Notes: a model not told the origin generated them from the sequence alone. DNA of 64,000 nt from Desulfovibrio mangrovi (GCF_026230175.1 NZ_CP104208.1:1798001-1862000); one strand, 5' to 3'. Shown: positions 9,217 through 17,745, numbered from the stretch's first letter. Program-made: numbers and translations.

Positions 9217-9477
9217 ATGATACAAACAACTCCTGATCCGATCGGCGTAACGGAACCAATAGACTTGCGGGGCAAATGCTGAGGAGTCAGCCTGGAGATA
9301 AGTTGGTATCTCCGTTTTCACAAAGGAAACTCCATCACCTTTCTGGTCGCGAATGACGCTGCCGGACAAGTTGAGCATGCCCTGCACATAGAAACCGGCT
9401 GGACAGTTTCCATCTCGCCGGAAGCCGACGGATCAGGAGGCCTGCGTGCCGAGGCGACCCGCAAGGTACCGCGCTAG
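9217..9477 (+). CDS. TusA/SirA-like protein with in-frame UGA: probable selenoprotein
   Basis: Read through a TGA at 9280-9282, the frame gives 86 residues. MIQTTPDPIGVTEPIDLRGK leads to Cys21-Sec22, then GVSLEISWYLRFHKGNSITF, LVANDAAGQVEHALHIETGW and TVSISPEADGSGG, ending at TAG (9475-9477). The pattern IDLRGKC(U)...(K)GNSITFLVANDAA matches the TusA fold: D-x-x-G-x-x-C active-site loop, G-E/N-x-(I/L) strand and the A-D-D-P/A turn. The CPxP motif is replaced by CUGV. A perfect hairpin lies directly downstream of the UGA (next entry). AAGGT eight bases before the ATG serves as ribosome-binding site. It lies between an MBL-fold gene and a flavodoxin-like gene. A simple nonsense mutation is the alternative. 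Confidence 0.8.
9283..9314 (+). promoter_or_regulatory. SECIS-like hairpin after the UGA codon
   Basis: GGAGATA (9294-9300) pairs perfectly with TATCTCC (9307-9313), and one further T-G wobble (9293 with 9314) can extend the stem. The loop is AGTTGG. The loop begins 18 bases after the UGA and has a G at its second position. Bacterial SECIS elements are known to need a stem-loop inside the coding region just 3' of the UGA with a G early in the apical loop, so position, size and loop all fit. Confidence 0.75.
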
Positions 9478-9518
9478 GCACAGGGCAAATACAGCAGCAA
9501 CAGACAGGCAGGACAGAC

Positions 9519-10175
9519 ATGACGAAACAAGCTTCCCTATCCTCCACAAACGGCATAGACGCCCCCATTGTTGCCATTTCCTGCAGCCCCAGAGCCGGAG
9601 GCAACAGCGACAACGCCTGCAAGCTGTTCATGGAAGGCGTAACCGCCGCAGGCGGTACGGCCCGGATGGTTCTGCTCCGTCATTACGATGTGCACCACTG
9701 TGTTTCCTGCCACCGTTGCGAACGCGACCCCGCCCAGGGCTGCTACCTGAGCGAGAAGGATCAGAGCAACGACCTTTTCCGCATTCTGCTGACAGCTCCG
9801 GTCATCTTCTTTGCGTCTCCCATATACTTCTATCACGTGCCGTCGCACTTCAAGGCGTTCATAGACCGCTGCCAGTGTTTCTGGATGCGGTATCAGGCCG
9901 GAGAATCAAGCATCACAGGCCTGCCGCCAAGAAAGGCTTTCCTTGCCATGATGGGAGCACGACCGCGCGGCGAGAAGCTCTTTGAAGGCAGTGTGCTGAC
10001 CCTGAAGTGCTTCCTGCAGCCTTTCAACTTCACCCTGCAGCAACCGCTCCTGATGTATGGACTGGACGGCCCGCGGGATCTGGTAAACAACGATGACGAC
10101 TGCGAAAACCTCCGCCGCATGGGCATGGACGCCCAGAAAGCCGTTGAGGAATATCTGGCGCAGAACAAAGGCTGA
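9519..10175 (+). CDS. Flavodoxin-like / NADPH-dependent FMN reductase-family protein
   Basis: The 218-residue protein starts with a short leader and then AIVAISCSPRAGGNSDNAC-like text (IVAISCSPRAGGNSDNACK), the phosphate-binding loop of the flavodoxin fold. It continues with HHCVSCHRCERDPAQGC, a cysteine cluster like that of iron-sulfur flavoproteins, and VIFFASPIYFYHVPSHFKAFIDR. It probably carries FMN and moves electrons in the cytoplasm. The ATG at 9519 is preceded by AGGACAGAC. It directly follows the selenoprotein candidate on the same strand and may be its redox partner, though that is only inferred from position. Confidence 0.85.
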   Translation: MTKQASLSSTNGIDAPIVAISCSPRAGGNSDNACKLFMEGVTAAGGTARMVLLRHYDVHHCVSCHRCERDPAQGCYLSEKDQSNDLFRILLTAPVIFFASPIYFYHVPSHFKAFIDRCQCFWMRYQAGESSITGLPPRKAFLAMMGARPRGEKLFEGSVLTLKCFLQPFNFTLQQPLLMYGLDGPRDLVNNDDDCENLRRMGMDAQKAVEEYLAQNKG

Positions 10176-10184
10176 TATCGCCGC

Positions 10185-10973
10185 ATGCCGCACAGCCTGT
10201 TTTCCCGCCTTGCAGATTCGTTGCGCACCTTCGCATACGTTTCCGGACTGAGCACGAAACGTTGCACGGTCTGCGGAACCCCGTATGCGACACCGCATGC
10301 TGCCACGGAATCCGGTGCCCCGGTCCTCCCGGCTATCTGTCCCGAATGCGCAGACACCTTGAAGCCGAGACGCGGGGGTTACTGCAGCCGTTGCGGCCTG
10401 CTCTTCGCTGACGAGACGCTCCCTCCCGCCCCCTGTGCCGCATGTTTGAAGACACCACCGCCATGGGACTCGCTGACCTTTGTGACAGCCTATGACAAGG
10501 AGTGCCGCCACAGCATCCTGCGTTTCAAATTCCACAATGCACTGGAGCTTGGGGCCGTGCTCGGCGAAGTGCTGGCCAGACGCTGCCTTGAGACCGTGCA
10601 GGTTACAGGCAGGCCGGATGCAGTTGTGCCCATTCCGCTGCATCATGACCGCCTGCATGAACGCGGCTACAATCAGACACTGGAACTGGCACGCCCTGTG
10701 GCACGGGCTCTTGGCGTTCCGCTTCTGCACCTGCTTCACCGCACCGCCGCAACCCCGCACCAGATAGGACTTAGCAGGGAACAGCGTCGCAAAAACCTGA
10801 ACAGTGTTTTTAAGGCAGATGCTGAGGTAACGGGAAAAACTGTCCTTCTGGTCGACGACATCATGACCACGGGCGCTACCATTCAGGCAGCCGCGCAAAG
10901 CCTGATCAATGCAGGCACCAAAGCTGTGCATGTGGCCGTTGTTGCCCGCACCCCGGACAGCATTGCCAAATAG
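10185..10973 (+). CDS. comF: ComF-family phosphoribosyltransferase-like protein
   Basis: The 262-residue protein has four CxxC pairs in its N-terminal third (CTVCG, CPEC, CSRCG, CAAC), which look like zinc ribbons. The C-terminal part is a PRTase domain with DAVVPIPLHHDRLHERGYNQ and the PRPP loop VLLVDDIMTTGATI. This is the ComFC/GntX architecture linked to DNA uptake or nucleotide salvage, but the biochemical role is not settled. The start at 10185 gives MPHSLFSRL and has only a weak ribosome-binding site. It follows the flavodoxin-like gene by nine bases. Confidence 0.88.
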   Translation: MPHSLFSRLADSLRTFAYVSGLSTKRCTVCGTPYATPHAATESGAPVLPAICPECADTLKPRRGGYCSRCGLLFADETLPPAPCAACLKTPPPWDSLTFVTAYDKECRHSILRFKFHNALELGAVLGEVLARRCLETVQVTGRPDAVVPIPLHHDRLHERGYNQTLELARPVARALGVPLLHLLHRTAATPHQIGLSREQRRKNLNSVFKADAEVTGKTVLLVDDIMTTGATIQAAAQSLINAGTKAVHVAVVARTPDSIAK

Positions 10974-10987
10974 CGAGTGGCAAACAG

Positions 10988-11344
10988 ATGAATATCGGAA
11001 CCATCACGTGTCTGGCCATGGCCGCCCCCCTTGCAGTATGCGCCATACTGTTTACCCTTCTGGGGGAAAAAAGCAGCATGCTTATCAGCGGGTTCAACAC
11101 GCTGTCGAAAGAAGAAAGGGCACAGTACGACCGCAAGGCATTATGCAAGGACGTCAGAAACAGGCTTTTTCTCTGGACCGCACTGCTGACAGCAGGCGCT
11201 CTGGCTGCACACCTTCTGCATCTCTATTGCGGTGTTGCCGCCCTCGTTCTCTGGCTTATCCTCTTTCTCAAAGGCGTCCGTGCAACGCCTGAAGCTGCCT
11301 TCAAGCAATACAGAACAATAATGCAGGACAACCATACGTCCTAG
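10988..11344 (+). CDS. Small membrane protein, DUF3784-like
   Basis: The 118-residue protein has an N-terminal membrane helix, the soluble loop SMLISGFNTLSKEERAQYD, and two further helices around WTALLTAGALAAHLLHL and AALVLWLILFLKG. The loop pattern (GFNTLSKEE.A.YD...LC) is the hallmark I associate with DUF3784 proteins. Function is unknown. It starts 14 bases after comF, with a weak ribosome-binding site, and is the last gene of this plus-strand series before a long intergenic region. Confidence 0.75.
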   Translation: MNIGTITCLAMAAPLAVCAILFTLLGEKSSMLISGFNTLSKEERAQYDRKALCKDVRNRLFLWTALLTAGALAAHLLHLYCGVAALVLWLILFLKGVRATPEAAFKQYRTIMQDNHTS

Positions 11345-11810
11345 CCGACGCACCTCGCTTCGACCTGACCTGCACCCCGATACCCCCAAGGCTTTCCCTC
11401 TCCCGTCCTCGTCTGCAGACATCCTCCCGCCTGCCGCCTTCTCTGCCGTTGAACTTTGCACCTTGCGAGACAGATGCAGAATTCATGCAACACAGAGCAC
11501 CATATTGACATTTTCGGCAACAAGTACAGAAAATCTGAGCTCCACAACACAAGCCAGGCATGACACACCATATAAAAGCCATCATTCCAACACAGAGCAG
11601 CACATCAACAGGCGAGAGCGCCACAAAATCAAGAAACAATGCAACTTCTATATTGAAACGCTTTGCAACGCATTAAAACAATACAACCATACCAATCTCC
11701 ATTCACATTTAGATCTACCCTTAAATAAACTGTAAGAAACGTATCTTCAACAAGACAGAATGCCGACAATACTTATGACTGGGCGATCAATCTATCAAAA
11801 CTACATGAAA

Positions 11811-11828
11811 AACTACAAAATTGTAGTT
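11811..11828. promoter_or_regulatory. Perfect inverted repeat AACTACAA-AA-TTGTAGTT
   Basis: The arms at 11811-11818 and 11821-11828 are perfect 8-base complements around AA. A third copy of AACTACA sits at 11799-11805, twelve bases before the one in the left arm. The element lies 71 bases upstream of the ATG at 11899 and overlaps by two bases the next palindrome, so it looks like an operator. The regulator is not identified. Confidence 0.55.
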
Positions 11829-11842
11829 GACAAACATGTCAA
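11827..11842. promoter_or_regulatory. Palindrome TTGACA-AACA-TGTCAA, overlapping a probable -35 box
   Basis: TTGACA (11827-11832) and TGTCAA (11837-11842) are perfect inverted arms. TTGACA also matches the sigma-70 -35 consensus, with GATTTT at 11850-11855 as a weak -10 after a 17-base spacer. As TTGAC-N6-GTCAA it has the spacing of CRP-type sites. A protein bound here would block or position RNA polymerase for the glutamate-synthase-type gene. Confidence 0.5.
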
Positions 11843-11898
11843 TTCCCATGATTTTAGCGCGTCCCCAATAAAATATTTCAAAATTGTCGGAGAAGATA

Positions 11899-13542
11899 AT
11901 GTTTCAATGGTCCAAATCTAATGATGTTCTGGGTACTGTGAACCGCGGCAATGCCATTGAATCCGGCCTGTGCACCCTGTGCCGTGCCGACTGTCAGGGC
12001 AAGTGCGAAACGTGGGTCAGCGCCATGCGCGGCCGCGAAGTGCTGTATCCCCGTGACTTCGGTACCGTAACCGCAGGCAGCGGCAACACCACCCATGTAG
12101 GCGTAAGCTACAACTCCCTGCGCATTCAGGGTAACAGCTATGGCGCCAACGGCATGGGCGATAACGGCAAGGCGCAGAGCGGCGACGTGCTCTTCACCGA
12201 CGTTTCTCTTGAAACCAGCTTTGGCGCGAAGGAAAAGACCAAGGTCAAAGTTCCCTTCATGACCGGCGCGCTCGGCTCCACTTTCATTGCCGCCAAGTAC
12301 TGGGATTCCTTTGCCGCTGGTTGTGCGCTCGTGGGCGCTCCCATCGTCATCGGCGAGAACGTGGTTGGCGTGGACCGTCAGGCTGAACTGAAGAGCGGCC
12401 GCATCACCAAGGCACCCGAACTGGAGCGCCGCATCGACACCTACCTGCGCTACTACGACGGCTACGGCGCGATCATCGTGCAGCTGAACGTGGAAGACAC
12501 CCGTAACGGCGTTGCTGAATACGTTGCCGAAAAGTACGGCGACAAGGTGATCATTGAACTGAAGTGGGGCCAGGGCGCCAAGAACATCGGCGGCGAAATC
12601 GAAGTTACCAGCCTTGACTACGCCACCTTCCTGAAGCAGCGCGGCTACCTCGTGGACCCCGATCCCGAGCTGCCCGAAGTGCAGGAAGGCTTCAAGAAGG
12701 GCGCCATCAAGAGCTTTGCCCGCCACAGCCGCCTCGGCTACACCAACCTTGATTCCGTAGACAAGGTACGCGCCGAGTTCATGAACTCCGTGGCCTACCT
12801 GCGCTCCCTCGGCTTCAAGCGCATCTCGCTGAAGACCGGCTCCTATGGCATGGAAGCACTGGCCATGGCCCTGCGCTTTGCCACCGACGCCGAACTCGAC
12901 CTGCTCACCATCGATGGTTCTGGCGGCGGCACCGGCATGAGCCCCTGGAACATGATGGAAAGCTGGGGCGTTCCCTCCATCCTGCTGCATGCCAAAGCAT
13001 ACGAATACGCAAGCATGCTCGCAGCACAGGGCAAGAAGGTCGTTGACCTGTCCTTCGCCGGCGGCTTTGCCAAGGGTCCCGACATCTTTAAGGCTCTGTC
13101 CATGGGCGCCCCCTACACCAAGCTCATCTGCATGGGCCGCGCAATGATGGTTCCCGGCTTCCTCGGTTCCAACATTGAAGGCGCCCTCTTCCCCGAGCGT
13201 CGCGCCAAGGTAAACGGCAACTGGGACACCCTGCCCGCAGCCGTTGCCAAGTACGGTTCCACCCCCGAAGAAATCTTCGTGGGCTACCAGGATGTGAAGA
13301 AGATGCTGGGTGCCAACGAAATGGAAACCTTGCCCCTCGGCGCTGTGGCCATGTGGTGCATGGTGGACAAGCTCTCCTGCGCTCTGCAGCAGCTTCTTGC
13401 CGGTGTGCGCAAGTTCTCCCTCTCCGAGATCTCCCGCGCCGACATCGCATCCGGCAACCGCGAAACCGCTGCCGAAACCGGCATTCCCTTCATCACCGAC
13501 GTTATGGACGAAAGCGCCCGCCGCATTCTTTCCATGCGTTAA
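11899..13542 (+). CDS. FMN-binding glutamate synthase-family protein
   Basis: The 547-residue protein corresponds to the FMN synthase domain of glutamate synthase. It has the loop DGSGGGTGMSPWNMMESWG, then LSFAGGFAKGPDIFKALSMGA and CMGRAMMVPGFLG. The N terminus has four cysteines (25, 28, 32, 36) that could bind an iron-sulfur cluster. No glutaminase domain is present, so it is not a full GltB; it may work with separate subunits or do a related oxidoreductase reaction. The ATG at 11899 has GGAGAAG just upstream, and the TTG at 11884 is less likely. It is monocistronic, with a terminator after it. Confidence 0.85.
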   Translation: MFQWSKSNDVLGTVNRGNAIESGLCTLCRADCQGKCETWVSAMRGREVLYPRDFGTVTAGSGNTTHVGVSYNSLRIQGNSYGANGMGDNGKAQSGDVLFTDVSLETSFGAKEKTKVKVPFMTGALGSTFIAAKYWDSFAAGCALVGAPIVIGENVVGVDRQAELKSGRITKAPELERRIDTYLRYYDGYGAIIVQLNVEDTRNGVAEYVAEKYGDKVIIELKWGQGAKNIGGEIEVTSLDYATFLKQRGYLVDPDPELPEVQEGFKKGAIKSFARHSRLGYTNLDSVDKVRAEFMNSVAYLRSLGFKRISLKTGSYGMEALAMALRFATDAELDLLTIDGSGGGTGMSPWNMMESWGVPSILLHAKAYEYASMLAAQGKKVVDLSFAGGFAKGPDIFKALSMGAPYTKLICMGRAMMVPGFLGSNIEGALFPERRAKVNGNWDTLPAAVAKYGSTPEEIFVGYQDVKKMLGANEMETLPLGAVAMWCMVDKLSCALQQLLAGVRKFSLSEISRADIASGNRETAAETGIPFITDVMDESARRILSMR

Positions 13543-13566
13543 TCGGCTGCCGACACAAGCAATACA

Positions 13567-13600
13567 AAAGGCCGGAGCAAATGCTCCGGCCTTTACTTTT
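13567..13600 (+). terminator. Rho-independent terminator after the glutamate-synthase-type gene
   Basis: AAAGGCCGGAGCA (13567-13579) pairs with TGCTCCGGCCTTT (13582-13594) around a two-base gap, and a T-rich tract follows. Confidence 0.85.
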
Positions 13601-13632
13601 GGAAAACAACCACGACCCTAGAATTCAATCAA

Positions 13633-13983
13633 CTAGTCATACAGTTTGATCAACATATTCTCATCTTCAAGCTCAAGAGCTTCAGCCAAAGAAATCAGTG
13701 TCGAGAATCGGGGCTTACGGTCCGGTTTTTCAAGGCGTGATATTGCCGCTGCCGTTATGCCGATCCGCTTTGCCAACTCTTCTTGCGTCAAATGCAAATA
13801 CTCCCGCCATGCCCGAATCGGGCTAACTCCACCCAAAACTGCGTGAGACACATCTATCGGAAAAAACACCTCTCCCTCACCTACGGATCGCGCAGCGTCC
13901 TCAAGACGCAGATACTCTTCCACAGGAACAAGCACATGAGTAACCTTGCCCCCTTCCTGAACAGTTGGAAACCTATACTCCAT
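13633..13983 (-). CDS. XRE-family regulator with antitoxin-like N terminus
   Basis: The 116-residue protein starts MEYRFPTVQEGGKVTHVLVP with VEEYLRLEDA, which resembles Phd/antitoxin N termini. It ends with a helix-turn-helix of the XRE/Cro type (LTQEELAKRIGITAAAISRL) and TLISLAEALELEDENML. The ATG at 13983 has AGGAGG at the right distance; the longer frame to 14067 has no such support. No toxin gene is adjacent: the flanks are a terminator and the ArsC-type gene upstream, and the glutamate-synthase-type gene downstream. It may be a solitary regulator derived from a toxin-antitoxin pair. Confidence 0.75.
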   Translation of the reverse strand: MEYRFPTVQEGGKVTHVLVPVEEYLRLEDAARSVGEGEVFFPIDVSHAVLGGVSPIRAWREYLHLTQEELAKRIGITAAAISRLEKPDRKPRFSTLISLAEALELEDENMLIKLYD

Positions 13984-14073
13984 CTCGCCTCCTGGTATTT
14001 TACTTCCGCAAGACTCCAACGAGCATAGCTCAATATTAACATTAAATAAACATACAATTGTAATCAAAACAAC

Positions 14074-14105
14074 AAAAAGGCCGGAGACTTTGCTCCGGCC
14101 TTTTT
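14074..14105 (-). terminator. Terminator downstream of the ArsC-type gene
   Basis: AAAAAGGCCGGAG (14074-14086) pairs with CTCCGGCCTTTTT (14093-14105). The stem is flanked by T-runs on both strands, so it could work in either direction. It lies just after the stop of the minus-strand gene at 14131. Confidence 0.8.
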
Positions 14106-14130
14106 CTTTTTTCTCTACCCAAAACAGTAA

Positions 14131-14559
14131 CTACCCCAGATTCTCCGGCAGCCCTTCCGCCCAACGGCGAATTTCGTCCCGCACGCGGCGGTAATGGCCC
14201 AGCGCCTCTTCCTCTGTGGCGGCGTCCTTGGCCAGCTTTGGCGGATCGTCAAATCCCGCATGAACGCGACGGGCACTGCCGGGAATATACGGACAATTCT
14301 CACTGGCGTGTCCGCACACGGTCACGATGTAGTCATAGTCCTGCTCAGGCAGCTCACTCACCAGCTTTGACCAGTGGGATGAAATATCCACGCCAGCCTC
14401 GGCCATCACCTTCACGGCGTTGGGGTTCATGCCGTGCTTTTCGATCCCTGCGGACCAGACATCAAACATGTCACCTTTGAGGGCACGCACCCAGCCTTCA
14501 GCCATCTGGCTGCGGCACGAATTGCCCGTGCACAGCACAAGCATCTTTTTACGACTCAT
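14131..14559 (-). CDS. arsC: ArsC-type low-molecular-weight phosphatase / arsenate reductase
   Basis: The 142-residue protein begins MSRKKMLVLCTGNSCRSQMA, the P-loop CxGNSCRS of thioredoxin-coupled arsenate reductases and low-molecular-weight tyrosine phosphatases. It goes on with VDISSHWSKLV and IVTVCGHASENCPYIPG, which has the further cysteines used in the ArsC redox relay, and FDDPPKLA. The ATG at 14559 has GGGAGG upstream; the frame extends to 14652 without support. No arsenite pump or ArsR gene is adjacent, so arsenate reductase is the likely but unproven activity. Confidence 0.85.
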   Translation of the reverse strand: MSRKKMLVLCTGNSCRSQMAEGWVRALKGDMFDVWSAGIEKHGMNPNAVKVMAEAGVDISSHWSKLVSELPEQDYDYIVTVCGHASENCPYIPGSARRVHAGFDDPPKLAKDAATEEEALGHYRRVRDEIRRWAEGLPENLG

Positions 14560-14781
14560 GGAGCCTCCCGTTTTCTCAAAAAAACATCCGTTCGCTGCAT
14601 CGTGGCGACGGCCTGCATTCTGTATATCGACATGGTGACGAACAGATGACATTTGCGCAATATCCTTTCAGCAATTAGATTGCCCGCACAAACAATCACA
14701 AAGACCGCTAACCTCTTTTCATGATTCACGTATCGTTGTAGGGTATCGTTATTCCACCTTTGAACGGAAAAGAAGGGTTAC

Positions 14782-15678
14782 ATGGCTCACCTTACCACGC
14801 TGCTTGTTCATCCGGATGCCAACGTGCGCGCAAGACTCCGCGCCCTGCTGGAGCCGGTGCCGTTTGTGCGGGTGCTGGGTGAGGCCACCTCAGCGCAAGA
14901 GGCGCTCCAGTTGCTGGAGGCCATCCCGTACGCCATATTCTTTCTCGGCATCGGCCTGAACGGTCCCATGGGCGGCCTTGAGCTTGCCCGCCTGCTCATG
15001 GGCCGCAAACAACGCCCTGCCCTCGTCTTTCTGGCGGAAGACGAACAGCACGCCTTTGCCGCCTTTGAACTGGAAGCCACGGACTACCTCATCTTCCCCT
15101 GTCAGGAAGACCGCTTCGCCCGCACGGTTGACCGCCTGCGCCAGTTCAAGACCCACTACAACCTTGCGCCCGAACCTTCCTCCCGCTGGAAGGAACCGCA
15201 CGCTCCTGTCGTAGTGGAGCACGAGGGCGATTACGACTCGCTGGAAGAAACCGTGCAGCTTCCCCTTGCGGATGAGGAGCAGGAAACCTTCCTCTCCGCG
15301 CTCAAGCAGGCATGGGATTACAGCAGCAAGTTCCGCCCCGTGGAAATCGAACGCCTTGCCATCACGCTGGAAGGCAAGACCATGCTCCTGCCCTACAACG
15401 AAATCATCTTCGTTGAGGCGTATGAGGATTATTCCTACGTGCACACCGCCACGCAGAAGTACCTTACCTCATACCGCCTGAAAGTGCTGGAAAGCCGTCT
15501 GCGCTCACACCGCTTCTTCCGCGTGCACCGCAAGTACCTTGTCAATCTGGACATGGTTACGGAAATCGCCTCGCTTCCCGGATCAAATTTCATGCTGCGC
15601 ACCGCAGGGCGCACCCGCATAGAGCTACCCATAAGCCGCCGCAGGCTGGCCGAACTCAAACAGGTACTGGGGCTTTAG
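14782..15678 (+). CDS. LytTR transcription regulator with a degenerate receiver domain
   Basis: Residues 1-~125 have the shape of a response-regulator receiver and residues ~195-298 are a LytTR DNA-binding domain ([37 protein letters not shown]). The receiver lacks the key residues. [13 protein letters not shown] has Gly56 where the phospho-accepting Asp belongs, VFLAED has Ala for the conserved Thr/Ser, and DYLIFP has Phe for the conserved Lys. It therefore cannot be phosphorylated in the usual way. AAGGG precedes the ATG. Its stop is two bases before acsA, so it is probably co-transcribed with it. Confidence 0.85.
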   Translation: MAHLTTLLVHPDANVRARLRALLEPVPFVRVLGEATSAQEALQLLEAIPYAIFFLGIGLNGPMGGLELARLLMGRKQRPALVFLAEDEQHAFAAFELEATDYLIFPCQEDRFARTVDRLRQFKTHYNLAPEPSSRWKEPHAPVVVEHEGDYDSLEETVQLPLADEEQETFLSALKQAWDYSSKFRPVEIERLAITLEGKTMLLPYNEIIFVEAYEDYSYVHTATQKYLTSYRLKVLESRLRSHRFFRVHRKYLVNLDMVTEIASLPGSNFMLRTAGRTRIELPISRRRLAELKQVLGL

Positions 15679-15680
15679 TC

Positions 15681-17702
15681 ATGACGAAACAGAAAAAACA
15701 CAATGCCCCCGCCTCCAACGTTACGGCTCAGTGCGACGCGCCTGCCACCCGAGCGGCCATGCGGGGAACCATAGACAACCTGCTGGTTGAAGAGCGCGTT
15801 TTCCGCCCGCTGCCCCGCATTGCGGCAGAAGCCACCGTGAATCCGCAGGACGTGCTGGCCGCGCGCCGCCACGCCGACGCCGACTGGAAAGGATTCTGGG
15901 AAGAAGCGGCTGACGAGCTGCAGTGGTTCCGCAAATGGGAAAGCGTGGTGGACGAATCCAACGCCCCCTTCTACCGCTGGTTTACGGGCGCGCGCTGCAA
16001 CATCGTACACAATGCGCTGGACCGCCACATCGAGACCGTGAACAAGAACCGCCTTGCCCTGATCTGGGAAGGCGAACCGGGCGATTCGCGCAAGCTCACC
16101 TATTTTGAACTCTACCGCGAGGTGAACCGCTTCGCCAATGTGCTGCGGGACCTTGGCGTGCAAAAAGGCGAGCGGGTGCTTATCTATATGCCTTCGCTGC
16201 CGGAAACCGTCATTGCCATGCTGGCCACCGCCAAGATCGGGGCAGTACACAGCGTGGTGTTTGCCGGGTTCTCCTCCGGCGCACTGGCCGACCGCATTGA
16301 GGATGCACAGCCCCGCGTCATGGTGACCGTGGACGGATTCTACCGCAACGGCCGGGTCATCGCACTCAAACCGCTGGTGGATGATGCGCTGGCCCACTGC
16401 CATTCCATCGTGCAGAATGTCGTGGTGGTGCACCGTGCGCACCTTGATGTAGCCATGGACGACAAGCGCGACCGCTGGTGGCACGACGTGATGCTCCACC
16501 AGCCCACAGAGGCGCTCACCGAGGTCGTGGACGCCAACGATCCGCTCTTCGTGCTGTACACGTCCGGCACAACGGGCAAGCCCAAGGGTATTGTCCACTC
16601 GCACGGCGGCTACATGGTGGGCGTGCACCGCACGCTCAACTGGGTATTCGACCTGAAGCCCACGGATATTTTCTGGTGCACAGCCGACCCGGGCTGGATA
16701 ACCGGCCACTCCTACGTCATTTACGGCCCGCTCATGGCCGGCACCACCACCCTGCTCTATGAAGGGCACCCGCTCTATCCGGAAGCCGGACGCCTGTGGT
16801 CCATGGTGGAACGCTGGGGCGTGACCATTCTCTACACCGTGCCCACCCTCATCCGCATGCTCATGCGTTTCGGCACCCAGTATCCCGCAGGGCACGACCT
16901 GACCACCCTGCGCCTCCTGGGCACCGTGGGCGAGCCCATTTCCCCCGAGGCATGGGTGTGGTTCCACAAGAACATCGGCCGCGGCCAATGCCCGCTGCTG
17001 GACACATGGTGGCAGACGGAAACCGGCATGATCATGATCTCGCCGCTGCCCGTTTCACTGCTCAAACCCGGTTCGGTCACCAAGCCCATGCCGGGCATCG
17101 AAGTGGACGTGGTGGATGCGCAGGGCAACTCCCTGCCTCCGCGCACCGGCGGCTATCTGGTGGTAAAACGCCCATGGCCCGCCATGATGAGCACCGTATT
17201 CAACGACCATACGGCCTATGTGGACATGTACTGGTCACAGTTCCCCGGCTGGTATTTCGCCGGCGACGTGGCCCGCAAGGACGATGACGGCTACATCTGG
17301 ATTCAGGGCCGTGCCGACGATGTCATCATGATCGCAGGGCACCGTGTGGGCACGGCAGAACTGGAGGCGGCACTGGCATCGCACCCCAGCGTGGCGGAAT
17401 GCGGCGTCATCGGCGTGCCGGACGAAATTCGCGGCGAGGTGGCCAAGGCCTTTGTGGTGCTTCATGACGATGCGCCCCCGCTGGGCACCTTCGTACAGGC
17501 AGACGATATGGAAAGCGAACTCATGGAACATGTGCGCCGCGAGCTTGGCCCCGTAGCCGTGCTGAAGGCAGTTGAATTCCGCAAGGAACTGCCCAAGAAC
17601 CGTAGCGGCAAGATCATGCGGCGCATTCTGCGTGCCGAAGAGTTCGGCGAAGATGTGGGCGACACCAGCACGCTGGAAGAAGGCCCGTTCTGTCTGCGCT
17701 GA
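15681..17702 (+). CDS. acsA: Acetyl-CoA synthetase (AMP-forming)
   Basis: The 673-residue protein has the ANL-family motifs in order: [20 protein letters not shown], the P-loop [53 protein letters not shown], and the C-terminal catalytic lysine in [11 protein letters not shown], the usual site of acetylation control. It converts acetate, ATP and CoA to acetyl-CoA. The length is normal for the family. It starts two bases after the LytTR regulator and is followed by a strong terminator. Confidence 0.95.
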   Translation: MTKQKKHNAPASNVTAQCDAPATRAAMRGTIDNLLVEERVFRPLPRIAAEATVNPQDVLAARRHADADWKGFWEEAADELQWFRKWESVVDESNAPFYRWFTGARCNIVHNALDRHIETVNKNRLALIWEGEPGDSRKLTYFELYREVNRFANVLRDLGVQKGERVLIYMPSLPETVIAMLATAKIGAVHSVVFAGFSSGALADRIEDAQPRVMVTVDGFYRNGRVIALKPLVDDALAHCHSIVQNVVVVHRAHLDVAMDDKRDRWWHDVMLHQPTEALTEVVDANDPLFVLYTSGTTGKPKGIVHSHGGYMVGVHRTLNWVFDLKPTDIFWCTADPGWITGHSYVIYGPLMAGTTTLLYEGHPLYPEAGRLWSMVERWGVTILYTVPTLIRMLMRFGTQYPAGHDLTTLRLLGTVGEPISPEAWVWFHKNIGRGQCPLLDTWWQTETGMIMISPLPVSLLKPGSVTKPMPGIEVDVVDAQGNSLPPRTGGYLVVKRPWPAMMSTVFNDHTAYVDMYWSQFPGWYFAGDVARKDDDGYIWIQGRADDVIMIAGHRVGTAELEAALASHPSVAECGVIGVPDEIRGEVAKAFVVLHDDAPPLGTFVQADDMESELMEHVRRELGPVAVLKAVEFRKELPKNRSGKIMRRILRAEEFGEDVGDTSTLEEGPFCLR

Positions 17703-17745
17703 TCCTCAACTCCAGAACTGTTTCCTGCCTGCAACAAACAACACG

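Larger units (their letters stand above)
11345..11898. other. Long intergenic region: C-rich, then AT-rich, with promoter-like palindromes at its end
   Basis: I see no convincing gene in this stretch of about 550 bases. The first ~110 bases are rich in C and T on the plus strand. From about 11480 the composition becomes clearly AT-rich, unlike the flanking genes. The last 100 bases hold two palindromes and a TTGACA box that probably control the glutamate-synthase-type gene. No terminator hairpin with a T-run is obvious after the DUF3784 gene. Confidence 0.6.

Noticed and set aside
9280-9282. The TGA as a simple nonsense mutation in a TusA-like pseudogene
   Set aside because: It lies next to the active-site Cys, is the only break in an otherwise intact frame with its own ribosome-binding site, and is followed by a well-placed perfect hairpin. 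It remains the main alternative.
8563-9387. 274-residue open frame on the minus strand
   Set aside because: It is the antisense shadow of the MBL-fold gene; the protein has no family features.
11878-12990. 370-residue minus-strand frame, Ala/Gly/Val/His-rich
   Set aside because: It is a shadow of the glutamate-synthase-type gene, caused by biased third codon positions.
13633-14130. Complete toxin-antitoxin pair
   Set aside because: Only an antitoxin-like gene is present; no second small frame has a ribosome-binding site.
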